Shown here piece after piece: positions 1 through 8,767 of a DNA stretch of 29,011 nt; the stretch's first letter is position 1; each line of letters opens with the position of its first letter. A program made the translations under genes and the position numbers. Below the pieces are notes generated by a model, which did no database searches, had not been told where the DNA came from, and saw nothing but the letters and a program-made list of their open reading frames with translations. Source of the stretch: Pseudozyma flocculosa PF-1 (Eukaryota; Basidiomycota; Ustilaginomycetes; Ustilaginales; Ustilaginaceae); NCBI RefSeq assembly GCF_000417875.1, contig NW_006920883.1, positions 334,387 to 363,397 on the forward strand, read 5' to 3'.

Positions 1-2991
1 AGGACCGCGGCCATCTCGTCGGCGCAGCAGGCCAGCGGCGAGACGGCGTCGGCACCGGCCTCGCGCGCAGGCAGCCGCGCCCCCTCGCGATCGAGAAGGT
101 CCCACCGCGTCCGCAGCGGCACGGCGACGGGCAGCCGGTCGGTCTGCGACAAGGTTCTCATCCACGTCACCGACGAGCGCGCGGTGGCGGCGGTACGCAA
201 GGCCCTCAGTGTCGGCGGCACCACCGACGACTTCGCGCCCGACGCCGAGGTCCACTACGTCGAAGAGCAGCCCTGGATGTCGGCGGCAAGCCCGTCGATG
301 CGGTCAAAGGAGCTCGGGCTGACCGAAGACCAGGACGAGCCCTTCACGCCGCAGCGCAGCGACCAGAAACGGCGTCGGCCCGCGGCTCGAAGGACGCTCT
401 CGTACGGAGGCGGGCGCGGTGAGGACGCCGGCTTCGACGTCCAGCGACCTCGCAGCATCACCTCGATTGACGAGGTCACGCATGGCCGACGACAGCTGCA
501 AGAGCATGTCGGTGGAGTCGCCGAACAAGCTGCAGATGCGGCGGCGACGGCGAAGGCGGCGGCAGCAGCGGCGACCGAAGACGTCGGCATCGAACCGGCT
601 GCACGGGGCCGGCCTCTGGTGGGTCGCCACGCCTCGCAACCCGCCGGCACGGTCGTCTATGACGCCAGCGAGGTCGGCAGCAGCGGCAGCAACAGCCGCG
701 ATGCAAGGACGGGCGTGCCGTTCCCCGCGCGCCGCGGCCGTGCTCCCTCGCAGCTCTCGACCGTGATCCTCGCAGAGGAATCTCCGACCCAGGCAAGCAC
801 CTTGGCGGCAGCACCGCCGGCAGCCTCGAACGGCGGGAGCAGCGAGGCCAATCCGACCCCGATCGACGGCACAACGGGCCTCAGCGCCGGGCCGCAGCGC
901 TCCGTTGACCTTGACGCCTTGACGGCCGAGCTTGCGAGCGGGACCGGCAAGCTCGAGGTTGCGAGCGAGGCATCCGCCGAGCTGGTCGCGCGCCTCGCCG
1001 TCGACATCGGCGACTTTGTACGCGCGATGACGGGCCTCAGGGACGCCGGCGGAGATGCGCTCGCCGAGCGCCTCGATCCGATCAGCTTCGACGCCTTCAA
1101 AGCCCTCTCGCCCGCCCTCGGTCTCGTCCACGCGAATGGGCGGCGTCTCGCTCCCGCCGACGATGCCATGCTGGCCCTCTCGGTCCTCGGCGAGACGGCC
1201 AGCCCGCGCGAGCTCTACATGGCCATCGACCTGCGCTGCCACGCCTTGGTCTCGGCCAGCGTCGTCGCGATGCCGCTGAATGGCAGCACGGGGGCGGCCG
1301 GAGGCGACGGGATGTTCTGGACGCCAGCGGCCGAGGCTTTCGAGCTCGTCGGGCTCCTCGGCGTCGTCGTGCCCCGCATCCGCACCAAGCGGCCGCAGTC
1401 GTTCTCGTCCGTATTTGCGCTGCTCGCCGACCTGATCGGCACGTCGATGCGCCGCACCGCCGCCGCTACATCGCCCAGCCTGGCAAGGACGCTCGCGCAT
1501 CACGGCGTCCGCCGGTGCTGTGCGCTCATTGTCGCGGTGGCCGATTGGGAGGCTCGCTGCAACGGATCGTCCGGCGCGAACCCTGCCACCGAGGCGGGGG
1601 CCTATCGCCTGTCGCAAGAGGCGCTCAGCCCCTTTTTGGCGGCCATCTCGCACCTGCTGCCCTACCTGCCCCGCAACGACGAGCTGGGACTGGCCGAGGC
1701 CCACTTCCGCCGCAGCCTGCCGCAGTACGCCTTCACCAGGCCGGGCGACGGCCAGGACGTGGCATCCGCGGCGCCGAACGGAGCCAAGGCCATTCATGGC
1801 GAGGGCGACGATGCCGAGCGGACCTGGTCGCAGCTCGCCAGCACCATCGGGCGCCTCAACGTCGACCTCGCCAACATCTGGACCTCGGCGCTGCAAGGCC
1901 TCGGGCAGGCGGGCGGCGCCACCCCCGGCGACGGCGATCAGTCCGCGTCGCTGCGCTCGTCGTCTGGCATCGACGCAGAGGACGAGCAGGCCGATTCGGA
2001 GCGGCGCCTGAGATCGACGCTGGCGGTGGGCGGGTTTGCGCTGCACGTCCACCTGCTCGCGCGCGGCTCAATGTCCGAAGGCCCCGCCAGCTGGTCTGCA
2101 GCGACCGCAGGGACCAGACTTGAGCAGGGGCTCCCGATGCTCATCCTCGCCCTCGGCACCGAGATGGAGCAAGCGGCCAGCGGCAGCAGCAACGGCGGCG
2201 GCGGCGACGGTATCGAGGCTCTGCCCTCGCAAGATGCCGGATCGAAGGCGGCGATGATGGAGGCCGTCGGCCGCGAGAGTGTGCTCAGCGACACTTCGCT
2301 CACGTGGCTCCTGTGGTGCCTCGAGGGGCTCGGTCGAGGGCGCGACGATGTCAAGCTGAGCGAAGCGCTTGTCGTGGGCGTGGCCCAGGTGCTCGCCTCG
2401 CACATGGCGCTGTCGCCATCGCCCGTCGCCAGGCATGCGCGCCTCAGGGCACTCCAGGGCCTGGTGTGCGACCGGGCCGACGAGGCGGTGGCGCTCCGCA
2501 CCATCGGCTCGCTGGCCAGGACGTCACCGTTCAGCCAGGTGCGCGCTGCCTGCGTCGGCCTGCTTCGCGCCTTTGTCCTCCCGCGGCTGTCGGCGCCGGA
2601 GCACGGCGCACTGCTGCGCGGCGTCGAGGCGCAGCGGCTCCTCGGCGAGCTGTTCGAGCCGATCGCCCATCCGCCGCTGCCCTCGTCGCCAGAGGGACCG
2701 GCGAGGCTCGAGGCGTTCCTCTCGGAGCATGTTGCCGTGCTGCAGGAGAAGGCGGGCCTGCTCTACGTCCTCGTCTCTGCCGCTGGCGTCGATGGCCCAT
2801 CGAGGCAGCGGTACGAGGGCATGCGAGATGCGTGGACGCGGCCGCTCAGGGCGTTCACCGACGCCTGGCTGCGGCGGTTCGAAACGCGGGCGGCGGATGT
2901 GGCAGCGGAGGGCCGTCAGCATGACGGGCAGAGGCAGGTGGAGAGCGAGGTGCTCTTGCTGCGGACGGCACTCGAGCGGTTGGAAGCGTGA
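1..2991 (+). CDS. Glomulin/YAP-binding (Ybp/ALF4) family protein, 5'-partial
   Basis: The reading frame is open from the first base of the window to a TGA at 2989-2991 (996 visible residues). The first in-frame ATG is at 277, and coding-like sequence continues upstream of it, so the gene almost certainly starts outside the window. Visible residues 1 to about 300 are low-complexity (Ser/Ala/Arg-rich, with an alanine run near residue 185). From about residue 300 on, the protein is helical and alpha-solenoid-like. Segments resembling the glomulin/Ybp family (Pfam Kinetochor_Ybp2, recalled from general knowledge) are SPRELYMAID (near 402), VVPRIRTKRPQSF (near 456), SPFSQVRAACVGLLRAF (near 842) and EKAGLLYVLVS (near 915). 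Known family members are the yeast Yap1-binding proteins Ybp1 and Ybp2, plant ALF4 and human glomulin, a cullin-RING ligase inhibitor. Which of these roles applies here cannot be read from the sequence. It is convergent with the RecQ gene. The family call is moderate; the coding call is strong. Confidence 0.6.
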   Translation, partial: RTAAISSAQQASGETASAPASRAGSRAPSRSRRSHRVRSGTATGSRSVCDKVLIHVTDERAVAAVRKALSVGGTTDDFAPDAEVHYVEEQPWMSAASPSMRSKELGLTEDQDEPFTPQRSDQKRRRPAARRTLSYGGGRGEDAGFDVQRPRSITSIDEVTHGRRQLQEHVGGVAEQAADAAATAKAAAAAATEDVGIEPAARGRPLVGRHASQPAGTVVYDASEVGSSGSNSRDARTGVPFPARRGRAPSQLSTVILAEESPTQASTLAAAPPAASNGGSSEANPTPIDGTTGLSAGPQRSVDLDALTAELASGTGKLEVASEASAELVARLAVDIGDFVRAMTGLRDAGGDALAERLDPISFDAFKALSPALGLVHANGRRLAPADDAMLALSVLGETASPRELYMAIDLRCHALVSASVVAMPLNGSTGAAGGDGMFWTPAAEAFELVGLLGVVVPRIRTKRPQSFSSVFALLADLIGTSMRRTAAATSPSLARTLAHHGVRRCCALIVAVADWEARCNGSSGANPATEAGAYRLSQEALSPFLAAISHLLPYLPRNDELGLAEAHFRRSLPQYAFTRPGDGQDVASAAPNGAKAIHGEGDDAERTWSQLASTIGRLNVDLANIWTSALQGLGQAGGATPGDGDQSASLRSSSGIDAEDEQADSERRLRSTLAVGGFALHVHLLARGSMSEGPASWSAATAGTRLEQGLPMLILALGTEMEQAASGSSNGGGGDGIEALPSQDAGSKAAMMEAVGRESVLSDTSLTWLLWCLEGLGRGRDDVKLSEALVVGVAQVLASHMALSPSPVARHARLRALQGLVCDRADEAVALRTIGSLARTSPFSQVRAACVGLLRAFVLPRLSAPEHGALLRGVEAQRLLGELFEPIAHPPLPSSPEGPARLEAFLSEHVAVLQEKAGLLYVLVSAAGVDGPSRQRYEGMRDAWTRPLRAFTDAWLRRFETRAADVAAEGRQHDGQRQVESEVLLLRTALERLEA

Positions 2992-3438
2992 GGTGAGAGG
3001 GACTGCGCGGGGTATGCAGCCGACTCGACGACAGCGTCGTCAAAGCTGAAAAGATCGATGATCGTGATCGCCATCGCGGCAGGGCGGCTGTGGGTGTGCA
3101 TGTGCGAGAGAGTGCGTGAGCGTGCTTATCCAGTGGAGCCCAGCGTGCCTGTCGAGCGCTGTCGGCATCGTGCCGCGTGCAGTGCGACCTGGCTGCGCCA
3201 TAGCGGCGTGGAAGGTCTCTGCTGCGGGCGAAAGCGTGTGAGTCGGCGTGGACCCGTGCCGCATTTGATGAGCCGCCTAGGACGTGCAACGAGAAGCAAA
3301 GCGGACAGAGGGACGGTCTGAGCATCGCGGTATGGACCCGACCCGGGAGTAGGGGTCAGTAGGCCCGAGAGTGCGCATCGGACTGAAGAGGCCGGCGAGA
3401 AGCCTCACCTTGCCATCGGGGGGCGTCGCAGTCTCGCC
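2992..3438. other. Convergent intergenic spacer
   Basis: This 447-bp spacer lies between the stop codons of the + strand glomulin-like gene and the - strand RecQ gene, so it should hold both 3' ends. I see no gene, repeat or structured RNA in it. It lacks the GCCTGGC/GCCAGGC words found in the promoter-bearing spacers. Confidence 0.6.
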
Positions 3439-6101
3439 TCAATCCGAGTCGAGCTCGATGGCGTCGGTGTGGGTCCGGCCGCTGGCGCCTCGGGGCCTCA
3501 TGCCTGCGCTCGCGGTCGTGAGAAGCTTGTCGGAGAGCTTGCGTCGCTTCCGTAGCTCCGTCAGCGGCGCTGCCTCGTCTTCGTCGGCTTCGTGGTCGCC
3601 ACCGCCGGTCGCTGCGACCTTGCGGCCACCACGGAGCGGTGCGCTTCCCTCCTCGCCGTCATTGTCGTCAATGGGGTCGTCGTCGTCGTCATCGTCGACC
3701 ACGTCATCGTCTTCCTCGCTCTCTTCGGCGGCGGTGCTGGCCTTGCGCTTTGCGCCGTTCGCCTTGGCCCGCTTCTTGGCCTTGCCGCCGGCCTTCCTCG
3801 GCAGCGCGACCGAGAGGCCGTCGCGTTCCAGCCTGCCCTGGAGGCGGCCTGGTTTGACGTAGACGTTGACCGTGTAGGCGGTGGCGTGGTAGACGTCCTC
3901 GACGTAGCCTCGGATCAACATCTGGACCATGGCCGTCTCGAGGAGGTCCTTGTTGGCCAGCTTGGTGCCGATCAGAGGCTTGAGGTCGACCTTGTCCGTC
4001 GACGACGACGACTGCGCAAGGGGAAAGCGGCCGGCCTTCTGGCCCATGGCGAGCGAGACGAGGAGCGCGGGCGTGACGCGGCCGCCCTTGTTGACGATGT
4101 AGGTGAGCACGCGGAGGAGCGAGCGGGCCTGTGCCTTGACGTCGACGACCTCGGCCGGCTCCTGGCAGTTGTCGCAGGCATTGCACGCGGCCGCGTCGCC
4201 AAAGTCGTCCTTGAAGTACCTGGCAAACAGCAGCTTCCGGCACTCTGCGGATTGCGAGTAGGACAGCATCGCGTGGACTGCCGTCAGAGAGAGAGGGAGA
4301 GAGACGAGTGGTGAAGGTGGGACAATTCACGGGCGGGGTCAGTTGTTAATGCTGCCGGCAAGCAGATCGCTCGCGACTGCGGCAGAGGCGGGATCACGGC
4401 CGAGCGAGGCTGTCTGGCCGGCGGGCAGGCAGACGGGGGCGACTTACGTTTCTCCTGGCCGGTCGCCTCGCCAGCCACGAGGCCGCTGACCCGGGTAGCG
4501 TCCTGCGGGCGGTAGAAGAGGACGCAGTCCGAGGGCTCGCCGTCCCTCCCGGCGCGTCCCGTCTCCTGGTAGTAGCCATCGAGCGACTTGGAGATGCAGG
4601 CGTGCAGGACGAAGCGGACATCGGGCTTATCGATGCCCATGCCAAAGGCGATGGTGGCGCAGACCACCTGGACCGTGCCCTGGCGCCAGTCGACGTGCAC
4701 CTGGTGCTTTTCGGCGTCGTCGAGGTCGGCGTGGTAGACGGCGGTGCCGATCCGGCCGCCGCTGAGCTCGTAGAGCGCGCTGGCCATCGTCGCCGTGTCC
4801 TTTTTGCTGAGGCAGTAGACGATGCCGCTCTTGCCCGCGTGGCGCTCGAGGATCCAGTAGCGGACGGCCTCCATCGACTCTTGGGCGCTCTGCGGCCGCG
4901 TCAAGACGCTGTAGCGCAGGTTGCTGCGGTAGAGGGGCGCCGAAAAGTAGACTGTCTTGCGCGGCGCCGCGTTGTCGGACCGCGTCGTCGGAGGCAGGCC
5001 GACGATCTCGAGCACCTCCTTGAGCACCCGGGGCCCGCACGTTGCCGTCAGGCACATGATGGGCACGTCCGGGAAGAGGTTGCGCAGGATGGCGAGCTTG
5101 GTGTAGTCCGGACGGAAGTCGTGGCCCATCTGCGAGCAGCAGTGCGCCTCGTCGATGACGATGCGCGACAGTCGGCCCTGCTGGTGCGCCTTCTGCAATG
5201 CAGAGAGCGTGTTCTTGGCCTTCGCGATGCGTTCCGGGGTGACGTATAGCAGCTTGATGCCGTCGCTCTTGCCTTGGCCGCGCTCGTCGTCCTCGTCATC
5301 GCCCTTGTCCTCGTCCTCGTCGTCCTTGGTGGCTGTGCGACTGCCGGAGCCCGCGACCTTCTTTCTCTTCTTCGCGGACGAGGCGGAGCTTGGTGTGGAT
5401 GTGGAGGCGTCGCCGGTGCGTACGCGGCGCAGGATGTCGGTCGTCTGCTCGCGCGAGATGGCGCCCGACAGTAGCTCGCACTCGACGCCCTTCTCGCGCA
5501 GGTTGAGCACTTGGTCCGTCATGAGAGAGATGAGCGGGCTGACGACGAGCGTGAGGCCGTCCTCGAGGACGGCGGGCAGCTGGTAGCAGAGCGACTTGCC
5601 GCCTCCCGTCGGCATCACGACCACCGCGTCTCGGCGGTCCATGGCGGCGTTGCAGACGGCCTCCTGGCACATGCGGAACGACTTGATGCCGAACGTCTTT
5701 TGCGCGGTGGCGAGGAGGCGGGTCGACCAGGCAAAGTCGCTGCGGGTGTAGTCCGTGCCGCGCTTGGCCGACGCCACCGAAGACGAGCCCGCCGCGCCGT
5801 GGTCGAGGCCATCGATGTAGGATTGGTAGACGGTCTGGCGCTCCCTAACGAGCCGCGTGCGGGTCCGTTGCAGCTCGGATATCCTCGTGGCCAGTTCGCC
5901 GATCTCGTCATCGAGTTCCTCGAGCCGTGCGGCCACCTCCTCATCGTAGATCTCCTCTGTATGCGGTGTCGTAGGCTGCGTTGGTGGCCCCCGGCCGTTC
6001 CGATGCCCGTTTGCGTTGCTACTGCCACCGCCGCTGCCACCGTTAGCGCGAACTCCGACGTTGGAATGGAAGATCTTGACGTCGGAATCTGGACCGTTCA
6101 T
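3439..6101 (-). CDS. RECQL: RecQ-family ATP-dependent DNA helicase, RECQL/RecQ1 type
   Basis: ATP-driven 3'-5' DNA helicase, expected to act in the nucleus in replication-fork and recombination maintenance. Exons are complement(4448-6101) and complement(3439-4277), giving 830 aa. The intron (4278-4447) has a GTAAGT donor and CAG acceptor and rebuilds GQEK-LHAMLSYSQ, which matches the RECQL pattern at this point. Domain order: an N-terminal coiled coil (about 50-95); Walker A MPTGGGKS with Lys169; DEAH box 317-320; motif VI QETGRAGRDG near 513; a zinc-binding region with Cys residues in the pattern CRKL...ACNACDNC at the start of exon 2; a winged-helix region; then a Lys-rich likely nuclear localisation segment and a long acidic stretch. 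The N-terminal coiled coil and the YVTPERIAKAK and HCCSQ segments favour RECQL over BLM/Sgs1 or WRN. Two oddities: the conserved Trp of the aromatic-rich loop is Met325, and a charged insert of about 45 residues precedes the YVTPERIA strand. It is divergent from CET1. Confidence 0.95.
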
Positions 6102-6312
6102 CTTGCAGCTCGATCCCGGCTGGACTGCCTCGCCTCCAAGGCGCTAGCAAGGGTGGGGCAGGACGAAGGCCGCAGCGATGCAGACGGCAGCGGCAACAGC
6201 GAGAACGGACTAGCGGCGAGGTCGAGGTGGTGGCGAGGGAAGAAGGTGCAGAGGGACGGTGAGGAAAGGGTTGAGGCCTGAGTCGGGAGCGGGCCGCGCT
6301 TATGTACCAGCT

Positions 6313-6364
6313 GCGAGGTGGCCAACTCGAGAGGGCGAGGTGGCCAACTCGAGAGGGCGAGGTG
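6313..6364. repeat. 22-bp tandem duplication (2.4 copies)
   Basis: The unit GCGAGGTGGCCAACTCGAGAGG-like block occurs perfectly at 6313-6334 and 6335-6356, followed by the first 8 bases of a third copy at 6357-6364. Each full copy contains a CTCGAG palindrome. It lies inside the RecQ/CET1 divergent promoter region. Confidence 0.9.
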
Positions 6365-6421
6365 AGGGGAGGCAGCAGGGCCTCTCATGAGTGGTGGACC
6401 CTGACAGACCTGCTCGCCAGC

Positions 6422-6453
6422 CCTGGCCTGGCCTAGCCTGGCCTGGCCTGGCC
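6422..6453. repeat. Cluster of CCTGG/GCCTGGC words
   Basis: CCTGGCCTGG-type words follow one another here with a single variant (CCTAGC). The complementary form, AGGCCAGGCC, follows at 6494-6514, so the two clusters can be read as a loose inverted repeat about 40 bp apart. Similar clusters recur in the other promoter-bearing spacers of this window. Confidence 0.7.
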
Positions 6454-6953
6454 ACCCAAAATCGCCGCGAGGCCGTCTTGCGACTCCCGAGAGAGGCCAG
6501 GCCAGTCCAGGCCAACAACGGGTGGAGGGCGCGGCACAACAGCCTGGCTGGCTCGCATCTCTCTGCTTCTTCGCTGGCCTTGCTTGCTTGCTTGGCGCTG
6601 TCCCTCTCGCCTCCTCATCTACGCCCAAGCTGCTTGCCCTGCCTCGACCGACGCTTCACTTCACCTGAGCTCGCTCCGATTGGTCGACAACCTCGACGAC
6701 AACCTCGACTCACGCATTACTCCTTGAAGATAGCCACTTCGGCATCACCGACGTGGCAGGACCCACCCCGTTTCCAGCCAGCCTAGCCTCATCCTCCGGG
6801 CCGCGCGTTCGTTGGGCGGTTCTGGCCCTCAGCCGAGAGCACAACCGAAACTCTAGATACCAGCTTGAAGCCATCCAGGTCAGGAGCCTGCACCGCCGCC
6901 TGCCTCCAGCAACCTACTCGCTCGACAGCCGGACATCGCCGCCCGCTACCGAC

Positions 6954-8530
6954 ATGTCGGCGCAGCAGCAGCTGGCTCCGGAGCGCTCCATCTTCGGCAT
7001 CGATCCGCTCGACGACTTTGCCACGCTGGTGGGCGACTGGATCCTCTACCACGGCGGCAACAGGCAGAACCTCGAGGTGAGCGTCCACGTCGTCCTCGTC
7101 GTCACTCTGTCGTCGGAAGCGTCCTGGCCGGCGGCGTAGTGTCGCCGCAACCTGCGTCTTGCAGGCCGCTCATGCGCAGTCTGCTTTCCATCTTCGCGGT
7201 GTGCGCGTGTGTGCGCTCGCGCTCTGTCTGCTGTCTTGATCCGTGCAGATCGAGGGCAAGGTCGGCCTGATCATCGACTCCGAGACTGGCCAGCGGGTGC
7301 AGCTGCCCGTGAGGACCGAGACGGGTGAGTGCGCCTCGCGGCTGACCCGAAGACGGCGGGCGGCAGCCGGCCTCGCTGCGAATATCGGTGCTGATCGCCA
7401 TCGGTCCAACCGACACCTTCCCTTTCGGCTCGCTTCGCAGTCGTCGACCTGCCCCGGACCCGCTTTGAAAGCAAGATGACTATGGTGCGTCGCTGGCGAT
7501 CGTCCCGCAGACGTCCTTGCTTTCGCTGACCCGCTCCGTTCGCGCCGCGGCCCTTGACCCCTTCTTGCGTGTTGCTCGAGCAGAGCCAGCACGCGAGCTA
7601 CAACCGCCTGCTCAACAAGCTCGTCTCGCGGTCCGGCGACGGCTCCTACACGGGCGCAAAGGTGTCGTACGCGCGGCGCAAGGAGGTCGACTACTTCCAC
7701 CCGGCGCCGGGAGGCGGCGGCAAGGTGCGCGTCACGCGCGATGCCGACACGCTCGCCATCAAGCCCAACGGCATCGTCCAGAAGAGCCGCGTTGCCGACC
7801 TCAACGTCTACTGCCCGGGAAGGGCGTTCGACTACCGCATCAGCGTCAATACCGAGACCCCGGGTGAGTGGTCCGTCGTGCGCCCCCCATCGACTCGAGG
7901 CTGCAGCCAAGGCGACTCGCGCTGATGCGGTTGCGCTCGCTCCGCTGCCCTCCCGAGACCAGCCCAAGAACCGACGTCGGAGAGCACGTCGATACGCGAA
8001 AAGAACCGCCTCTCGTACAGCCACCAGAACTTTGTCGTGGACCTGACACAGGTCACGATGCCAGAAAAGGTGAGTTGCCTGGGCAGCCACCGCACCGCCG
8101 CCGGGGCTGTCGCGGGAGGAGGACGGTTTCGGCGTACGCCTGCTGACCGGGCCCATGCCGACCGCCTGGCCCTGCCCTACGTTTCCTCGCGGTAGCCGCA
8201 AGAGCCGATCCACGAGCTCGAGATTGAGTTCAAGGACGTGCCCGCGCTCCTGGCGGCAGCGCAATCGAGGGGCGGCGGCGCCAAGGGCAGTGCCGACGGT
8301 GCGTCGTCGTCGCAGGACTGGACGGCCTACGACGACCAGATCCTCATCTTCCTCAACAACCTCAGGCTCCTGATCCGGTGAGTGCCGTTGCATCGCTCCG
8401 GACCGGCCCGATCCGAAGGAGGATTCGCGCAGCAGCTGCTGACGCCCGTCGCGTGTCTGAACTCGTCGTCGCCGTGCCTGCGGTGCGGTGCGGTGCCGAT
8501 GGCAGCAACGCTCCGGTCGACGAGCGGTAG
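6954..8530 (+). CDS. CET1: mRNA 5'-triphosphatase (CET1-type capping enzyme beta subunit)
   Basis: Removes the gamma-phosphate from nascent pre-mRNA, the first step of cap synthesis, acting in the nucleus with the guanylyltransferase. It belongs to the metal-dependent triphosphate-tunnel family, unlike the cysteine phosphatase of animals. Exons: 6954-7076, 7249-7324, 7441-7484, 7584-7863, 7963-8069, 8196-8377, 8506-8530 (278 aa). Motif A is NLEIEGKVG, with Glu41 and Glu43 split by intron 1. A central basic motif reads REKNRLSYSHQNFVVDL (186-202). Motif C is HELEIEF, with Glu217, Glu219 and Glu221. The length fits a bare catalytic domain, as in short family members, without the long N-terminal arm of budding-yeast Cet1. 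The 3' end is uncertain: if the last intron (8378-8505, GTGAGT...CAG) is retained, translation ends at TGA 8379-8381 (271 aa); if spliced, the tail is RNAPVDER. Intron 3 ends in a tandem GAGCAG acceptor. The family call is strong; the last exon is moderate. Confidence 0.9.
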
Positions 8531-8767
8531 TCTGCGGGAAGGGAGCGAGGGACGACAGCAGGTGGAAGGAAGGATGCCGGGGAGGCAGCGAGAGGCCTCC
8601 GCGGTGGTAGCAGCGACCGTGACATGGGCGGTGAAGGTGACATGAGAGAGAAGAACCGATAATAGCAGATAGTGATACACGTGGTGGCCCTTGTCGATGA
8701 GATGGAGCGAGGAGACGAGAAAGCGAGAGCGCAAGCGCAAGCGCGACGCTTGGCGGCGACGGGCTGA
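8531..8767. other. Convergent intergenic spacer
   Basis: This 237-bp spacer lies between the CET1 end (+) and the oxidase stop codon (-), and presumably carries both 3' ends. I see no gene or repeat in it. Confidence 0.5.

Larger units (their letters stand above)
6102..6953. promoter_or_regulatory. Bidirectional promoter region of RecQ and CET1
   Basis: This 852-bp spacer separates the start codons of the divergent RecQ (-) and CET1 (+) genes, so it must contain both promoters and 5' leaders. It contains an inverted CCAAT box (ATTGG at 6680), a 22-bp tandem duplication (6313-6364), clusters of GCCTGGC-type words (6422-6453 and 6494-6514), and two adjacent 12-bp copies of GACAACCTCGAC (6686-6709). 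I see no clear TATA box and no gene. The promoter role is inferred from gene layout. Confidence 0.5.

Noticed and set aside
304..2052. A 582-codon - strand frame opposite the glomulin-like gene.
   Set aside because: Arg/Gly-rich shadow with no recognisable features.
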